Shown piece after piece: positions 47,903 through 55,547 of a stretch of 64,000 bases of DNA; position 1 is the stretch's first letter; the number at the start of each line of letters is the position of its first letter. The DNA comes from Granulicatella seriolae (lineage in GTDB: Bacteria; Bacillota; Bacilli; Lactobacillales; Aerococcaceae): the NCBI RefSeq assembly GCF_024543085.1, contig NZ_JANHNZ010000004.1, forward strand, positions 1 to 64,000. Reading direction: 5' to 3'. Made by a program: the position numbers and the translations under genes. The notes under the pieces are model-generated. The model ran no database searches. It was not told the DNA's origin and was given only the letters and a program-made list of their open reading frames with translations.

Positions 47903-47985
47903 TAGTCATAATAAGAATTTTTGACCAGTATGTTGTTTATACTAATGAGAACTGAGACAAGTTTTAGAAAAAATCCTGTTAGCTA

Positions 47986-48014
47986 TTGTTATCACAAATA
48001 AAAACCTTTAAAAT
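47986..48014 (+). promoter_or_regulatory. promoter of alcohol dehydrogenase gene
   Basis: TTGTTA (47986-47991), a 17-base spacer and TAAAAT (48009-48014). Confidence 0.65.
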
Positions 48015-48020
48015 GATATG

Positions 48021-48034
48021 TGTAAACGATAACA
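48021..48034 (+). promoter_or_regulatory. cre site (CcpA operator)
   Basis: TGTAAACGATAACA fits the consensus TGWAANCGNTNWCA at every position. It lies at the expected transcription start, a typical position for catabolite repression. Confidence 0.85.
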
Positions 48035-48058
48035 AAATAAATTTTAGGAGGAAGAGAA

Positions 48059-49211
48059 ATGGCTGTTTTTTATGTACCAGCAGTGAATCTGATTGGTGAG
48101 GGTGTAGTAAAGGAATTAGGAACTTATGTGAAAGACTTGGGTTATGAAAAAGCCCTATTGGTAACGGATAATTTTTTAGCAACAAGTGCATTATTGGACA
48201 AGGTAACAGCTCCTTTAAATGAAGCAGGTATTGAGTATGTATTGTATAAGGATGTTGATCCTAATCCTTCTTGTAAAAATGTAAACGACGGTGTTAGCAT
48301 GCTACAAGAAAATGGCTGTGATTTCATCATTTCATTCGGTGGAGGTTCACCGCAAGATGCTGCTAGTGCTATCTCTATCATTGCTACAAATGGTGGAAAA
48401 CCTCAGGATTACGAAGGCTTACATAAGTCTGCAAAAAAAGGGCTTGCCAGTGGTTGCTATCAATACAACAGCTGGAACATCTGCTGAGATTACCATTAAC
48501 TACGTGATTACCGATGAAGAACGTAAGGTTAAGATGGTAATGGTGGACAAGAATAGTTTGGCTGTCCTCTCTGTTAATGACCCTGAATTAATGCTAGACA
48601 AACCAAAAGATTTAACGGCTGCAACGGGTATGGATGCTTTGACTCATGCCATTGAATCCATTGTAACTCCAGGTGCCTATCCAGTAACTGAAAAATTGGC
48701 TATGGGAGCTATTGAATTAATCAAAGAAAACTTACCTAAAGTCGTTGAAAACGGACATGACTTGGAAGGTAGAACCAATATGGTCAATGCCATCTTCTTA
48801 GGAGGTATGGCCTTTAACAATGCCGGTCTTGGCTATGTCCACTCCATGGCACATCAACTGGGTGCTGTTTACCATTTACCACATGGGGTTTGCTGTGCTA
48901 TGTTGCTACCGATTATTGAGCGTGAAAATGCTAAACGTGTTCCTGAAAAATTCCGTTTAGTAGCAAAAGCTCTTGGAATGGATATTGTAGGAAAAAGTGA
49001 TACGGAATGTGCTGACTATGCGGTTGCTGAGATTCTTAAGCTTTCTCAACAAGTGGGCATTCCTACTAAACTAACTGATTTAGGCATCACAGAAGAGGAG
49101 TTTGACTTTGAATACCTCTCTAAGAATGCCATGATCGATGCCTGTGCACCGGGCAATCCATTTACACCAACTTTAGAAGAAACAATTTCTTACTACAAAG
49201 AACTATTTTAA
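48059..49211 (+). pseudogene. iron-containing alcohol dehydrogenase, frameshifted
   Basis: A type III (Fe-dependent) alcohol dehydrogenase of the 1,3-propanediol or ethanol dehydrogenase kind. The first frame codes about 127 normal residues (FYVPAVNLIGEGVVKELG, LLVTDN, SFGGGSPQDAASAI), then stops at 48485. The second frame continues KGLPVVAINTTAGTSAEIT, TGMDALTHAIES and HSMAHQLGAVYHLPHGVCCA (metal-binding His). The break lies in an A7 run, 48433-48439; with six A residues the frame is continuous and gives 383 residues, the normal family length. AGGAGGAAG precedes the ATG. It may be a true indel, homopolymer variation or a sequencing error. Confidence 0.9.
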
Positions 49212-49217
49212 AGCAGA

Positions 49218-49253
49218 ACCTCGATTTGGATTTCTCTGAATCGGGGTCTTTTT
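49218..49253 (+). terminator. intrinsic terminator
   Basis: ACCTCGATT pairs with AATCGGGGT (one G-T pair) and ends TCTTTTT. Confidence 0.8.
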
Positions 49254-49305
49254 ATGGTAAAATTGAAGTGAAAAATGTAACCATAAAGAGGAACGGAGGA
49301 TAATA

Positions 49306-50145
49306 ATGAAAGAATTTTTTGCGGACTATCATGTGCATACAGACTATAGTGACGACTCTTGGTATTTGATGGAAGATGTTGTGAAAGACGCTATCGAGAT
49401 GGGCATGACTGAGATTTGTTTTACGGACCATGTAGATTATGGGGTGAAGGATGATTGGCAAGAGGGCGAAGAATATTTGGTAGGGAAAAATACCCTGATA
49501 CGAAATGTTCCTTATGAGCGCTATTTCAAGGAACTAAGAGAATTGCAGGAAAAGTATCAAGGGAAAATTGCTATCAAGGCAGGATTAGAGTTTGGTATGC
49601 AAGTTCATACTATTCCACAATTTCAAGCTCTTTATGATGCCTATACCTATGATTTTATCTTACTATCCATCCATCAAGTAGACGATAAGGAATTTTGGAC
49701 GGGTGATTATCAAAAGGTATTGAGCCATGAGCAGTCCTACGAGGGATATTACTCAGAAATGTATAAGCTAGTGACTCATTATAAAGACTACAGTGTATTG
49801 GCTCACATGGATTTGATGCGACGCTACTTGGATAAAGAAGTGGATATGTTCCCAAGCACCAAAGAATGGATTGAACAAATCTTGAAAGTTGTTATTGCTG
49901 ATGGGAAGGGGATTGAGGTCAATACCTCCTCCGTGCGTTATGGTGTCAAAGGCTTAACACCGTCAATCGAAATTTTGAAGCTCTATCATGAGTTAGGTGG
50001 GACGATTATTACAGTTGGGTCAGACAGCCACAAACCAGAACACCTAGGTTTTAATATCAAAGAATCTTTACAAATCTTAAAAGAAATAGGCTTCAAACAA
50101 TATTGCAGTTTTGACAAAATGGTACCTGTTTACCATGATTTGTGA
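49306..50145 (+). CDS. histidinol-phosphatase of the PHP family (HisK/HisJ type)
   Basis: 279 residues. PHP metal-binding motifs are DYHVHTDYSDDS at the N-terminus, CFTDHVDYG, the Glu in KAGLEFGMQ, SIHQVDDKEF, LAHMDLMRRY, and SDSHKPEHLG near the C-terminus. Family members remove phosphate from histidinol phosphate in histidine synthesis. No other his gene is near, so it may be part of a dispersed pathway or act on another phosphate. ACGGAGGATAATA precedes the ATG. About 220 bases after it hold no recognised feature before the lipoprotein promoter. Confidence 0.88.
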   Translation: MKEFFADYHVHTDYSDDSWYLMEDVVKDAIEMGMTEICFTDHVDYGVKDDWQEGEEYLVGKNTLIRNVPYERYFKELRELQEKYQGKIAIKAGLEFGMQVHTIPQFQALYDAYTYDFILLSIHQVDDKEFWTGDYQKVLSHEQSYEGYYSEMYKLVTHYKDYSVLAHMDLMRRYLDKEVDMFPSTKEWIEQILKVVIADGKGIEVNTSSVRYGVKGLTPSIEILKLYHELGGTIITVGSDSHKPEHLGFNIKESLQILKEIGFKQYCSFDKMVPVYHDL

Positions 50146-50367
50146 TTAGTGATATCCCAGCTCATGTTTAAAGATAAATTAATTTATGTAGTTTAGCTCA
50201 AAAAGGATTGAAGAAAATTTTAATGAGCAAGTTTGAACAGGTCAAAAAAACTAAAAAGGTATAGTATATTACGTGAGTTAGTTGTTTGGTTAAACAGACG
50301 ATAAGTTCCGAAAATATCATCTAATAAATGATATTTATAGTATTACTTTATCGTTTATGTGGAAAAA

Positions 50368-50396
50368 ATGACTTTTAATATTGTTTCCGTTATACT
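50368..50396 (+). promoter_or_regulatory. promoter of first tandem lipoprotein
   Basis: ATGACT (50368-50373), 17 bases and TATACT (50391-50396), followed by the leader AAGGGTATATTAAAAGGAGGG shared with the other copies. Confidence 0.55.
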
Positions 50397-50423
50397 AAGG
50401 GTATATTAAAAGGAGGGAAATAT

Positions 50424-50888
50424 ATGAAAAAGTCATTAGTTTTAGTATTTGCAGCATTTGCTTTGGTTGGTTGCGGTAACGGTGCAGGTCAAAAAACGAC
50501 AAAGACAGTTTGTGCCATTGATAAGCCTTATAAAGTTTATTCGTCGGCCAAACAAACAATTACCAGTGAAGGTGACATTGCGAAAAAAATAGATTTCGAG
50601 GGAATCTTGAAAGCGTCAGATAAAGAAAGTCTTGAAGCAGCACTTCCACAACTTGATGCAGCTGTAACAACAGTTAACGCTTTAGAAGGTGTTTCAGCTA
50701 GATATGAAAAAGTTGATGATATCACACTTAAAGATATTGCAAGTTATGATTTAGAAAAAGCTAGCTTACAAACATTAATACAACTCGGATTGTTAGAATC
50801 AACAGATGACGAGAATGCAAAATTAATCTCTGTAGAACAATCGGTTAAAGGTCTAGAAGACCAAGGATTCACTTGTTCAGTAGAGTAG
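50424..50888 (+). CDS. tandem lipoprotein 1 (DUF1307/YehR-like)
   Basis: 154 residues. The signal peptide ends in LVGC (lipobox). The mature part has TVCAIDKPY, SAKQTITSEGDIAKKIDFEG, a helix rich in Glu/Ala, LEGVSARYEKVDDITLKDIASYDLEKASLQ (pieces shown in short) and the C-terminus QGFTCSVE. Two conserved Cys (TVC and FTC) could form a disulfide outside the cell. The general pattern fits small DUF1307/YehR lipoproteins of unknown function; this match is a judgement from pattern only. It is the first of four paralogues in tandem, each with its own promoter-like region. Confidence 0.8.
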   Translation: MKKSLVLVFAAFALVGCGNGAGQKTTKTVCAIDKPYKVYSSAKQTITSEGDIAKKIDFEGILKASDKESLEAALPQLDAAVTTVNALEGVSARYEKVDDITLKDIASYDLEKASLQTLIQLGLLESTDDENAKLISVEQSVKGLEDQGFTCSVE

Positions 50889-50911
50889 GGGAGTGATATA
50901 AGATATAAAGA

Positions 50912-50937
50912 AAAGACGCATTTAGCGTCTTTTTTTA
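50912..50937 (+). terminator. terminator of lipoprotein 1
   Basis: AAAGACGC-attta-GCGTCTTT followed by T-run; the same element recurs after copies 2 and 3. Confidence 0.9.
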
Positions 50938-51106
50938 TACATAGATATTGACAAGTAGAACCAAGGATACATAGGAAATTTATAAGAAAATTATTGAACT
51001 AAAAGATGGAAAAAACTTATTAGAAATTAGTCAACATCAGGTATTAAATCAATAGCGGCGACAAAAATAAAGGCATTTGCATATAGAAAAAACATGCACT
51101 TTAAAA

Positions 51107-51122
51107 TGATTTTCATTATAAT
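51107..51122 (+). promoter_or_regulatory. Fur-family-like operator overlapping -10 of lipoprotein 2
   Basis: TGATTTTCATTATAA (51107-51121) agrees with the classical Fur inverted repeat TGATAATnATTATCA at 12 of 15 positions (counting n). The TATAAT at 51117-51122 overlaps it. The block recurs before lipoprotein 4. Confidence 0.45.
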
Positions 51123-51148
51123 AAGGGTATATTAAGGGAGGGAAATTT

Positions 51149-51637
51149 ATGAAAAAAACACTAGTTTTAGTAGTTGCAGCATTTGCCTTGGTTGGTTGCG
51201 GTAACGCTAACAGTAGCAGTGAAGGTCAAAAAACAACAACGACTGTCTGTTCTATCGATAAGCCTTATATAAGCTACTCATCAGCTAAACAAACCATTGT
51301 TAGTGAGGGTGACATAGCGAAAAGAATAGAGTTCGAGGGAATATTAGAGGCACCGAATAAAGAATCACTGGATGCAGCAATACCACAACTTGATGAAGCT
51401 ATGAAATCAGCTAACTCTTTAGAAGGTGTTACTGCTACTTATGAAAAAGTTAATGACACAACTATCAAAGATATGGCAGAGTATGATTTAGAGAAAGCTA
51501 GTTTACAAACCCTACAACAGGTAGGCTTGATGAAAACAACAGAGGATGGACAAACGAATGAACAAGCTAAGTTTATCTCTGTTAAACAATCGGTTAAAGC
51601 TTTAGAAGAACAAGGATTCACCTGTTCAGTAGAATAG
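51149..51637 (+). CDS. tandem lipoprotein 2 (DUF1307/YehR-like)
   Basis: 162 residues, lipobox LVGC. Closely related to copies 1 and 3, with TVCSIDKPY, SSAKQTIVSEGDIAKRIEFEG, NSLEGVTATYEKVND, YDLEKASLQTLQQVGL and the C-terminus EEQGFTCSVE. It has a short extra linker after the lipobox (NANSSSEGQ) and a few more residues before the last helix. Both conserved Cys are present. Strong ribosome site GGGAGGG. Confidence 0.8.
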   Translation: MKKTLVLVVAAFALVGCGNANSSSEGQKTTTTVCSIDKPYISYSSAKQTIVSEGDIAKRIEFEGILEAPNKESLDAAIPQLDEAMKSANSLEGVTATYEKVNDTTIKDMAEYDLEKASLQTLQQVGLMKTTEDGQTNEQAKFISVKQSVKALEEQGFTCSVE

Positions 51638-51658
51638 GTTAGTGATATAGGATATAAA

Positions 51659-51684
51659 GAAAAGGCACATCTAGTGTCTTTTTT
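51659..51684 (+). terminator. terminator of lipoprotein 2
   Basis: AAAGGCAC-atcta-GTGTCTTT with one G-T pair, then T-run. Confidence 0.8.
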
Positions 51685-51795
51685 GTGCATGGATATTCAT
51701 AAATAAGAATAAGGACACGTAAAAAATTGTTGCAGAGAAGTTCAATGTTTAATATAATTTTCATTTTATAAAGCTATATTAAGGGAGGGAATGTC

Positions 51796-52260
51796 ATGAA
51801 AAAGGGATTAGTTGTATTACTTGCAGCATTTGCCTTGGTTGGCTGCGGTAACGGTGTAGGGCAGACAACAACAGCAACTGTATGTACCACAGATAAGCCT
51901 TATAGAGGTTATTCGTCAGCCAAACAAACAATTATTAGTGAAGGTGACATTGCGAAAAAAATAGAATTTGAGGGGGTTATGGTAATGCCAAATAATCAAA
52001 TTCTTGAAGCAACACTGCCCCAACTTGATGAAGCTGTAAAATCAGTTAACTCTTTAGAAGGTGTTTCAGCTGCTTATGAAAAGGTTGATGATGTCACGCT
52101 TAAAGATATTGCAAGTTATGATTTGGAAAAAGCTAGCTTACAAACATTAATCCAAATTGGTTTGCTACAATCATCGGCTAACGAGAAAACAAAAGCAATC
52201 TCTGTTGAACAAACGGTTAAAGCTTTAGAAGAACAAGGATTTACCTGTTCAGTAGAATAG
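51796..52260 (+). CDS. tandem lipoprotein 3 (DUF1307/YehR-like)
   Basis: 154 residues, lipobox LVGC. TVCTTDKPYRGYSSAKQTI, SEGDIAKKIEFEG, NSLEGVSAAYEKVDD, KDIASYDLEKASLQTLIQ and the C-terminus EEQGFTCSVE place it closest to copy 1. Both conserved Cys are kept. Its control region is the most divergent (ATATAATTTTCATTTTATAAAG) but keeps CTATATTAAGGGAGGG. Confidence 0.8.
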   Translation: MKKGLVVLLAAFALVGCGNGVGQTTTATVCTTDKPYRGYSSAKQTIISEGDIAKKIEFEGVMVMPNNQILEATLPQLDEAVKSVNSLEGVSAAYEKVDDVTLKDIASYDLEKASLQTLIQIGLLQSSANEKTKAISVEQTVKALEEQGFTCSVE

Positions 52261-52288
52261 ACTTTGTCTATAAGATACGATACGAAGA

Positions 52289-52313
52289 AAAGACGCATTT
52301 AGCGTCTTTTTTT
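52289..52313 (+). terminator. terminator of lipoprotein 3
   Basis: AAAGACGC-attta-GCGTCTTT followed by T-run, identical stem to that of copy 1. Confidence 0.9.
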
Positions 52314-52394
52314 GTACATGAATATTGGCAAATAGGGACCAAGATATTCAGACAACTACTATAGAAGAACATGAGAAAAACATGAATGTTAAAA

Positions 52395-52410
52395 TGATTT
52401 TCATTATAAT
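52395..52410 (+). promoter_or_regulatory. Fur-family-like operator overlapping -10 of lipoprotein 4
   Basis: TGATTTTCATTATAA at 52395-52409, identical to the block before lipoprotein 2, with TATAAT at 52405-52410. Confidence 0.45.
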
Positions 52411-52436
52411 AAGGGTATCTTAAAGGAGGGAAGAAA

Positions 52437-52991
52437 ATGAAAAAGACATTGATTTTAGTTTTTGTAGCGTTTGTGCTGGTTGGTTGTGGTAGTGGAGAAA
52501 AAGAAACTTCATCTACAACGGAAGAGGTAAGTACAACTAAAGAAGCAGCAACAAGTGAACAAGTTTCTACAACAAAACAAGTGGATGAAAGTGAAAAAAC
52601 AATTACAACTGTCTGTTCCATTGATACGCCTTTTCAAGATTATTCAACAATTAAACAAACATATAGTAGTAAATATGATATAGTGAAAAAGATAACTTTC
52701 GAGGGAATGATTGAGTTTTCAAGTAAGGAAGAACGTGATAAAGCAATGCAAGAATTCAATGCAAACATTGAAGCAGCAAACTCTTTTGAGGGTATCACAC
52801 CCCACTTTGAGGAAGTTGGTGATACAAAAATAAAAGATATAGCAGAATATGATCTTATGAAAACTAGCATTCAAACATTAAGACAACTTGGACTCTTAAA
52901 TGCAAAAGATACGGATAAAGTTGCGTTTGTTTCTCTCCAAAAAACCGTTAGTGCTTTTGAAGCTCAAGGGTTTACTTGTACAGTAGAGTAA
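52437..52991 (+). CDS. tandem lipoprotein 4 (DUF1307/YehR-like, long linker)
   Basis: 184 residues, lipobox LVGC. After the lipobox comes a Ser/Thr/Glu-rich linker of about 35 residues not found in the other copies, a probable flexible wall-spanning tether. The domain then follows: TVCSIDTPFQDYSTIKQTY, KKITFEG, NSFEGITPHFEEVGD, YDLMKTSIQTLRQLGLL and EAQGFTCTVE. It is the most divergent paralogue. The conserved downstream terminator is missing and replaced by a structured repeat. Confidence 0.8.
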   Translation: MKKTLILVFVAFVLVGCGSGEKETSSTTEEVSTTKEAATSEQVSTTKQVDESEKTITTVCSIDTPFQDYSTIKQTYSSKYDIVKKITFEGMIEFSSKEERDKAMQEFNANIEAANSFEGITPHFEEVGDTKIKDIAEYDLMKTSIQTLRQLGLLNAKDTDKVAFVSLQKTVSAFEAQGFTCTVE

Positions 52992-53072
52992 ATCAGGGGT
53001 GCAGTATTTTCAAATATGTAAAAGGGATTGGGTAAAAAAAGTCCTTAAAAAATAACAACCATTTCTAAACCA

Positions 53073-53197
53073 CAAAGGAGTTTCCGAGAAAAATTCAGAA
53101 ATCACGGTGTAGAGCACAACCAATGTACAGTAGCTGTTTCGACTTTAGACGGTGACACTTCTTGATTTCTGAATTTTTACCAGGAACTCTCTTGTTT
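53073..53197. repeat. structured repeat, copy G (short core, forward)
   Basis: The stem CAAAGGAGTTTCCGAGAAAA...TTCAGAAAT pairs with ATTTCTGAA...TTTTTACCAGGAACTCTCTTG with a few mismatches. The core starts ACGGTGTAGAGCAC and has CTGTTTCGACTTTAGACGGTGAC but lacks the GTGAG/CTCAC arm. Left flank GGGATTGGGTAAAAAAAGTCC resembles the outer end of full units. It lies between convergent genes. Confidence 0.75.
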
Positions 53198-53213
53198 TGT
53201 TACTATGCGTTTA

Positions 53214-53275
53214 TTATCTAGTCCTTATTCGTTCAAAGCACCTAAAAGTATTTTAAACGAATAAGGACTAGATAA
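53214..53275. repeat. 20-bp perfect inverted repeat
   Basis: TTATCTAGTCCTTATTCGTT (53214-53233) and its exact complement (53256-53275) with a 22-base loop. No T-run follows on the + strand. It is adjacent to the previous repeat. Confidence 0.8.
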
Positions 53276-53363
53276 CTATAAACCGTATAAGAGTATAATA
53301 ATTTTTTCGAATTCCAGCATAAATTGGGGTAAATTTTTGACTTACAAACATAACAAAAGAATT

Positions 53364-54116
53364 TCAATCCCATCTTTTGCGACGGTTTATAGCAATTGCT
53401 ATGGCGCTGAAAGTGAGACCAAGAACGGCAACTATAACAATATCCGATACATAATCTGTCATTGGTTTTCCAGCGAATACTGCACGAAATACATCAGTGA
53501 CATAGGTTAAAGGCAAGATTTTGGCAAATGTTTGTAAACTTTCAGGAAACCGTTCAATAGGAATCGTTGTTCCTGATACAAAAATCATAATAAAGTAAGT
53601 TAAATAGCAAAGGACATGAGCTGTCTTATAGTCAGGTGCAATGGCAGAAAGTAAAAATCCAAAAGAATAGGTGTTTGTAATCCCTAATAAAAGAATCGGT
53701 GCAATAATGAAGGGATTCCCATCTATCTGAACATTGTAAAACAATAGCCCACCAATAACTAATAGACCAATCCCAATAACACTCATAAGCACGTTGACAG
53801 CTAATTGTGCCAAAATAACTGTGTTTTTCCCTTGTGATGTGGCGTCTAAACGCTTATACACTTTTTTACTTTTGTATTCAGCCATGGTCAGAGGAAAAAC
53901 CATGATGCCAGTAACAGCAATTACCATAGCACAATAGGATGGAATGGATACGTCCATAGCACCATATCCACCATAGACAGGGTCAGGTTCATTTCCAAAT
54001 ATGCTTCCATATAAAAATAGCATCAGTAAAGGGAAAACCAAGGTGAAGAAGGGTCCAAAGAAACCGCGCCAAAACAGTTTATGCTCGATATTAAAAGCTA
54101 CTAAAAATGATTTCAT
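53364..54116 (-). CDS. ABC-2 type transporter permease
   Basis: 250 residues with six membrane helices. KLFWRGFFGPFFTLVFPLLMLFL at the start, a conserved MVIAVTGIMVFPLTMAEYKSKK segment, and the YFIMIFVSGTTIPIERFPESLQ and ILPLTYVTDVFRAVF pieces are characteristic of ABC-2 export permeases (drug, bacteriocin or polymer). Its start overlaps the stop of the ATPase gene by 4 bases. The neighbouring LytTR regulator probably controls it. Substrate unknown. Confidence 0.88.
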   Translation of the reverse strand: MKSFLVAFNIEHKLFWRGFFGPFFTLVFPLLMLFLYGSIFGNEPDPVYGGYGAMDVSIPSYCAMVIAVTGIMVFPLTMAEYKSKKVYKRLDATSQGKNTVILAQLAVNVLMSVIGIGLLVIGGLLFYNVQIDGNPFIIAPILLLGITNTYSFGFLLSAIAPDYKTAHVLCYLTYFIMIFVSGTTIPIERFPESLQTFAKILPLTYVTDVFRAVFAGKPMTDYVSDIVIVAVLGLTFSAIAIAINRRKRWD

Positions 54117-54889
54117 AACAATACCTCCACATCTAATTCACCCTGTTTGCCAACCATAGCAAGATAGACATCTTCAAGTGATACATTATCCTTATGTCCT
54201 AAAAAGCTATAGGTACTTTTAGCAAGTTCTTTCATCTCTAAAGAAGTTCCTATAAAAAACAATTCTCCTTTTTTTAAAAACAAAATACGGTCTGAAAGAT
54301 ATTCAACTTCATCCATAAAATGAGATATAAGTAAGACAGATATTCCCGCTTCTTTTACAGCACGTATGCTATTCCATAAGGAACGTCTAGCTTCGGGGTC
54401 AAGACCAGTTGTCAGTTCATCAAGAATCAGTACACGAGGCTTAGGCAATAATGCCAGCAAAATAGATAACTTTTGTTTTTCTCCACCTGAAAGTTTGCTT
54501 ACATCACGATTCCGTTTATCCTCTAGTCCCAATTTTCTTAGTAAAATTTCCCAATCTGCAGCTTCTTCATAAAAAGAAGCAAATAGTTCACAGAGCTCTT
54601 GAACTCTGATTTTGTCAGGGTACTGGGTTTCTTGAAGCTGAACGCCTAAGTGTTTATAAATTTCTTTTCTTTGTGTTTGTGGGTTTAGCCCAAATACATT
54701 CACTTGTCCGTAAGTAGGCTTACGTAAGCCCTCGATACATTCCACTGTTGAAGTTTTTCCCGATCCGTTAGGACCAATAATCGCCAGAATTTCTCCTTTT
54801 TTTACGTCAAAAGAAATATCACGAACAGCAACATTTTTCCCATAGGATACATTTAGATGTCTTACATCTACTTGAATTTCACTATTCAT
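54113..54889 (-). CDS. ABC transporter ATP-binding protein
   Basis: 258 residues. Walker A IGPNGSGKTSTVE, Q-loop in LGVQLQETQYPDKI, signature KLSGGEKQKLSI, Walker B VLILDELTTGLDP and switch His in LLISHFMDE are all intact. It energises the ABC-2 permease encoded next to it, as an exporter. ATG 54889 is preceded by GGAGGTACCTACC. Confidence 0.93.
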   Translation of the reverse strand: MNSEIQVDVRHLNVSYGKNVAVRDISFDVKKGEILAIIGPNGSGKTSTVECIEGLRKPTYGQVNVFGLNPQTQRKEIYKHLGVQLQETQYPDKIRVQELCELFASFYEEAADWEILLRKLGLEDKRNRDVSKLSGGEKQKLSILLALLPKPRVLILDELTTGLDPEARRSLWNSIRAVKEAGISVLLISHFMDEVEYLSDRILFLKKGELFFIGTSLEMKELAKSTYSFLGHKDNVSLEDVYLAMVGKQGELDVEVLL

Positions 54890-54923
54890 TGGTAGGTACC
54901 TCCATTTCTATTTTGGTACTTTA

Positions 54924-54929
54924 AGTATA
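54924..54929 (-). promoter_or_regulatory. -10 element of the ABC exporter operon
   Basis: TATACT on the minus strand, 35 bases before the ATPase start. There is no good -35, which fits an activator-dependent promoter. Confidence 0.45.
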
Positions 54930-54966
54930 CGAATAAAAAAATTTTTAAAGGGTGTTTTTGGACAAA

Positions 54967-54994
54967 CGGTTGATTTTCGATGATAAGCGGTTGA
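54967..54994. promoter_or_regulatory. candidate LytTR direct-repeat binding site
   Basis: CGGTTGA occurs at 54967-54973 and 54988-54994, 21 bases apart (two helical turns), in the same orientation. LytTR regulators bind such 9-bp direct repeats with a 12-13 base gap. The site lies about 50-75 bases from the starts of both divergent transcripts. Confidence 0.6.
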
Positions 54995-55032
54995 AAACGA
55001 ACTACTACATGTGAAACTAGAATCAGTCCATA

Positions 55033-55041
55033 TGGTATACT
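55033..55041 (+). promoter_or_regulatory. extended -10 of the LytTR gene
   Basis: TGGTATACT (TGn plus TATACT) about 50 bases before the regulator start; the -35 is weak. Confidence 0.45.
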
Positions 55042-55090
55042 TATAGTAGTAAATGTAGACATATCATACAAAGAAATGGAGGGGGATATC

Positions 55091-55531
55091 GTGCGAGTTG
55101 AGATTAGATTGTCATCTGATATTGATGAACCTTATGCAATCATACATACAAAAGAGCTAACCGAGGAAATTCAACAGGTAGTGATGCTGATTGAAAACTC
55201 ACAAGGTAAAATACTCACAGTGAAGCAAAATGAAAGATTGTTTATTCTTAACATTAGTGATGTTCAACTGATACGAACTGAAGGAAAAGAAGTTTGTGTT
55301 TATGATTCGTCAAAACAAAAGTTTACATCTACAAAAAGATTATATGAAATTGAAGCCCTGTTAAATAATGAATTCATTCGTATTTCAAAGAGTGCCATTG
55401 TTAATCTTTTGAAAATAGACCATGTAGATACGAATATTGTTGGTACTTTGGATGTGGTAACAAAAAATGGGTGTGTCGAATCTATTTCAAGAAGATATGT
55501 TCAAGCCTTTAAAACAAGAGTTGGAATATAA
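55091..55531 (+). CDS. LytTR-domain transcription regulator
   Basis: 146 residues without a receiver domain. The N-terminal part is short. The LytTR DNA-binding domain has LNISDVQLIRTEGKEVCVYDS, KRLYEIEALLNNEFIRISKSAIVNL and the C-terminal SISRRYVQAFK. Together with the DUF3021 membrane protein that follows, it matches the common regulator/membrane-partner pair in Firmicutes, in which the membrane protein modulates the LytTR factor. An ATG at 55076 overlaps the AATGGAGGGGG ribosome site, so GTG 55091 is the likely start. Confidence 0.88.
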   Translation: MRVEIRLSSDIDEPYAIIHTKELTEEIQQVVMLIENSQGKILTVKQNERLFILNISDVQLIRTEGKEVCVYDSSKQKFTSTKRLYEIEALLNNEFIRISKSAIVNLLKIDHVDTNIVGTLDVVTKNGCVESISRRYVQAFKTRVGI

Positions 55532-55547
55532 AAAGGAGGGAACCATA

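Noticed and set aside
48431..48445. Programmed frameshifting at the A7G run of the alcohol dehydrogenase gene
   Set aside because: The slippery run would give a -1 shift, but a +1 (or -2) shift is needed to enter the downstream frame.
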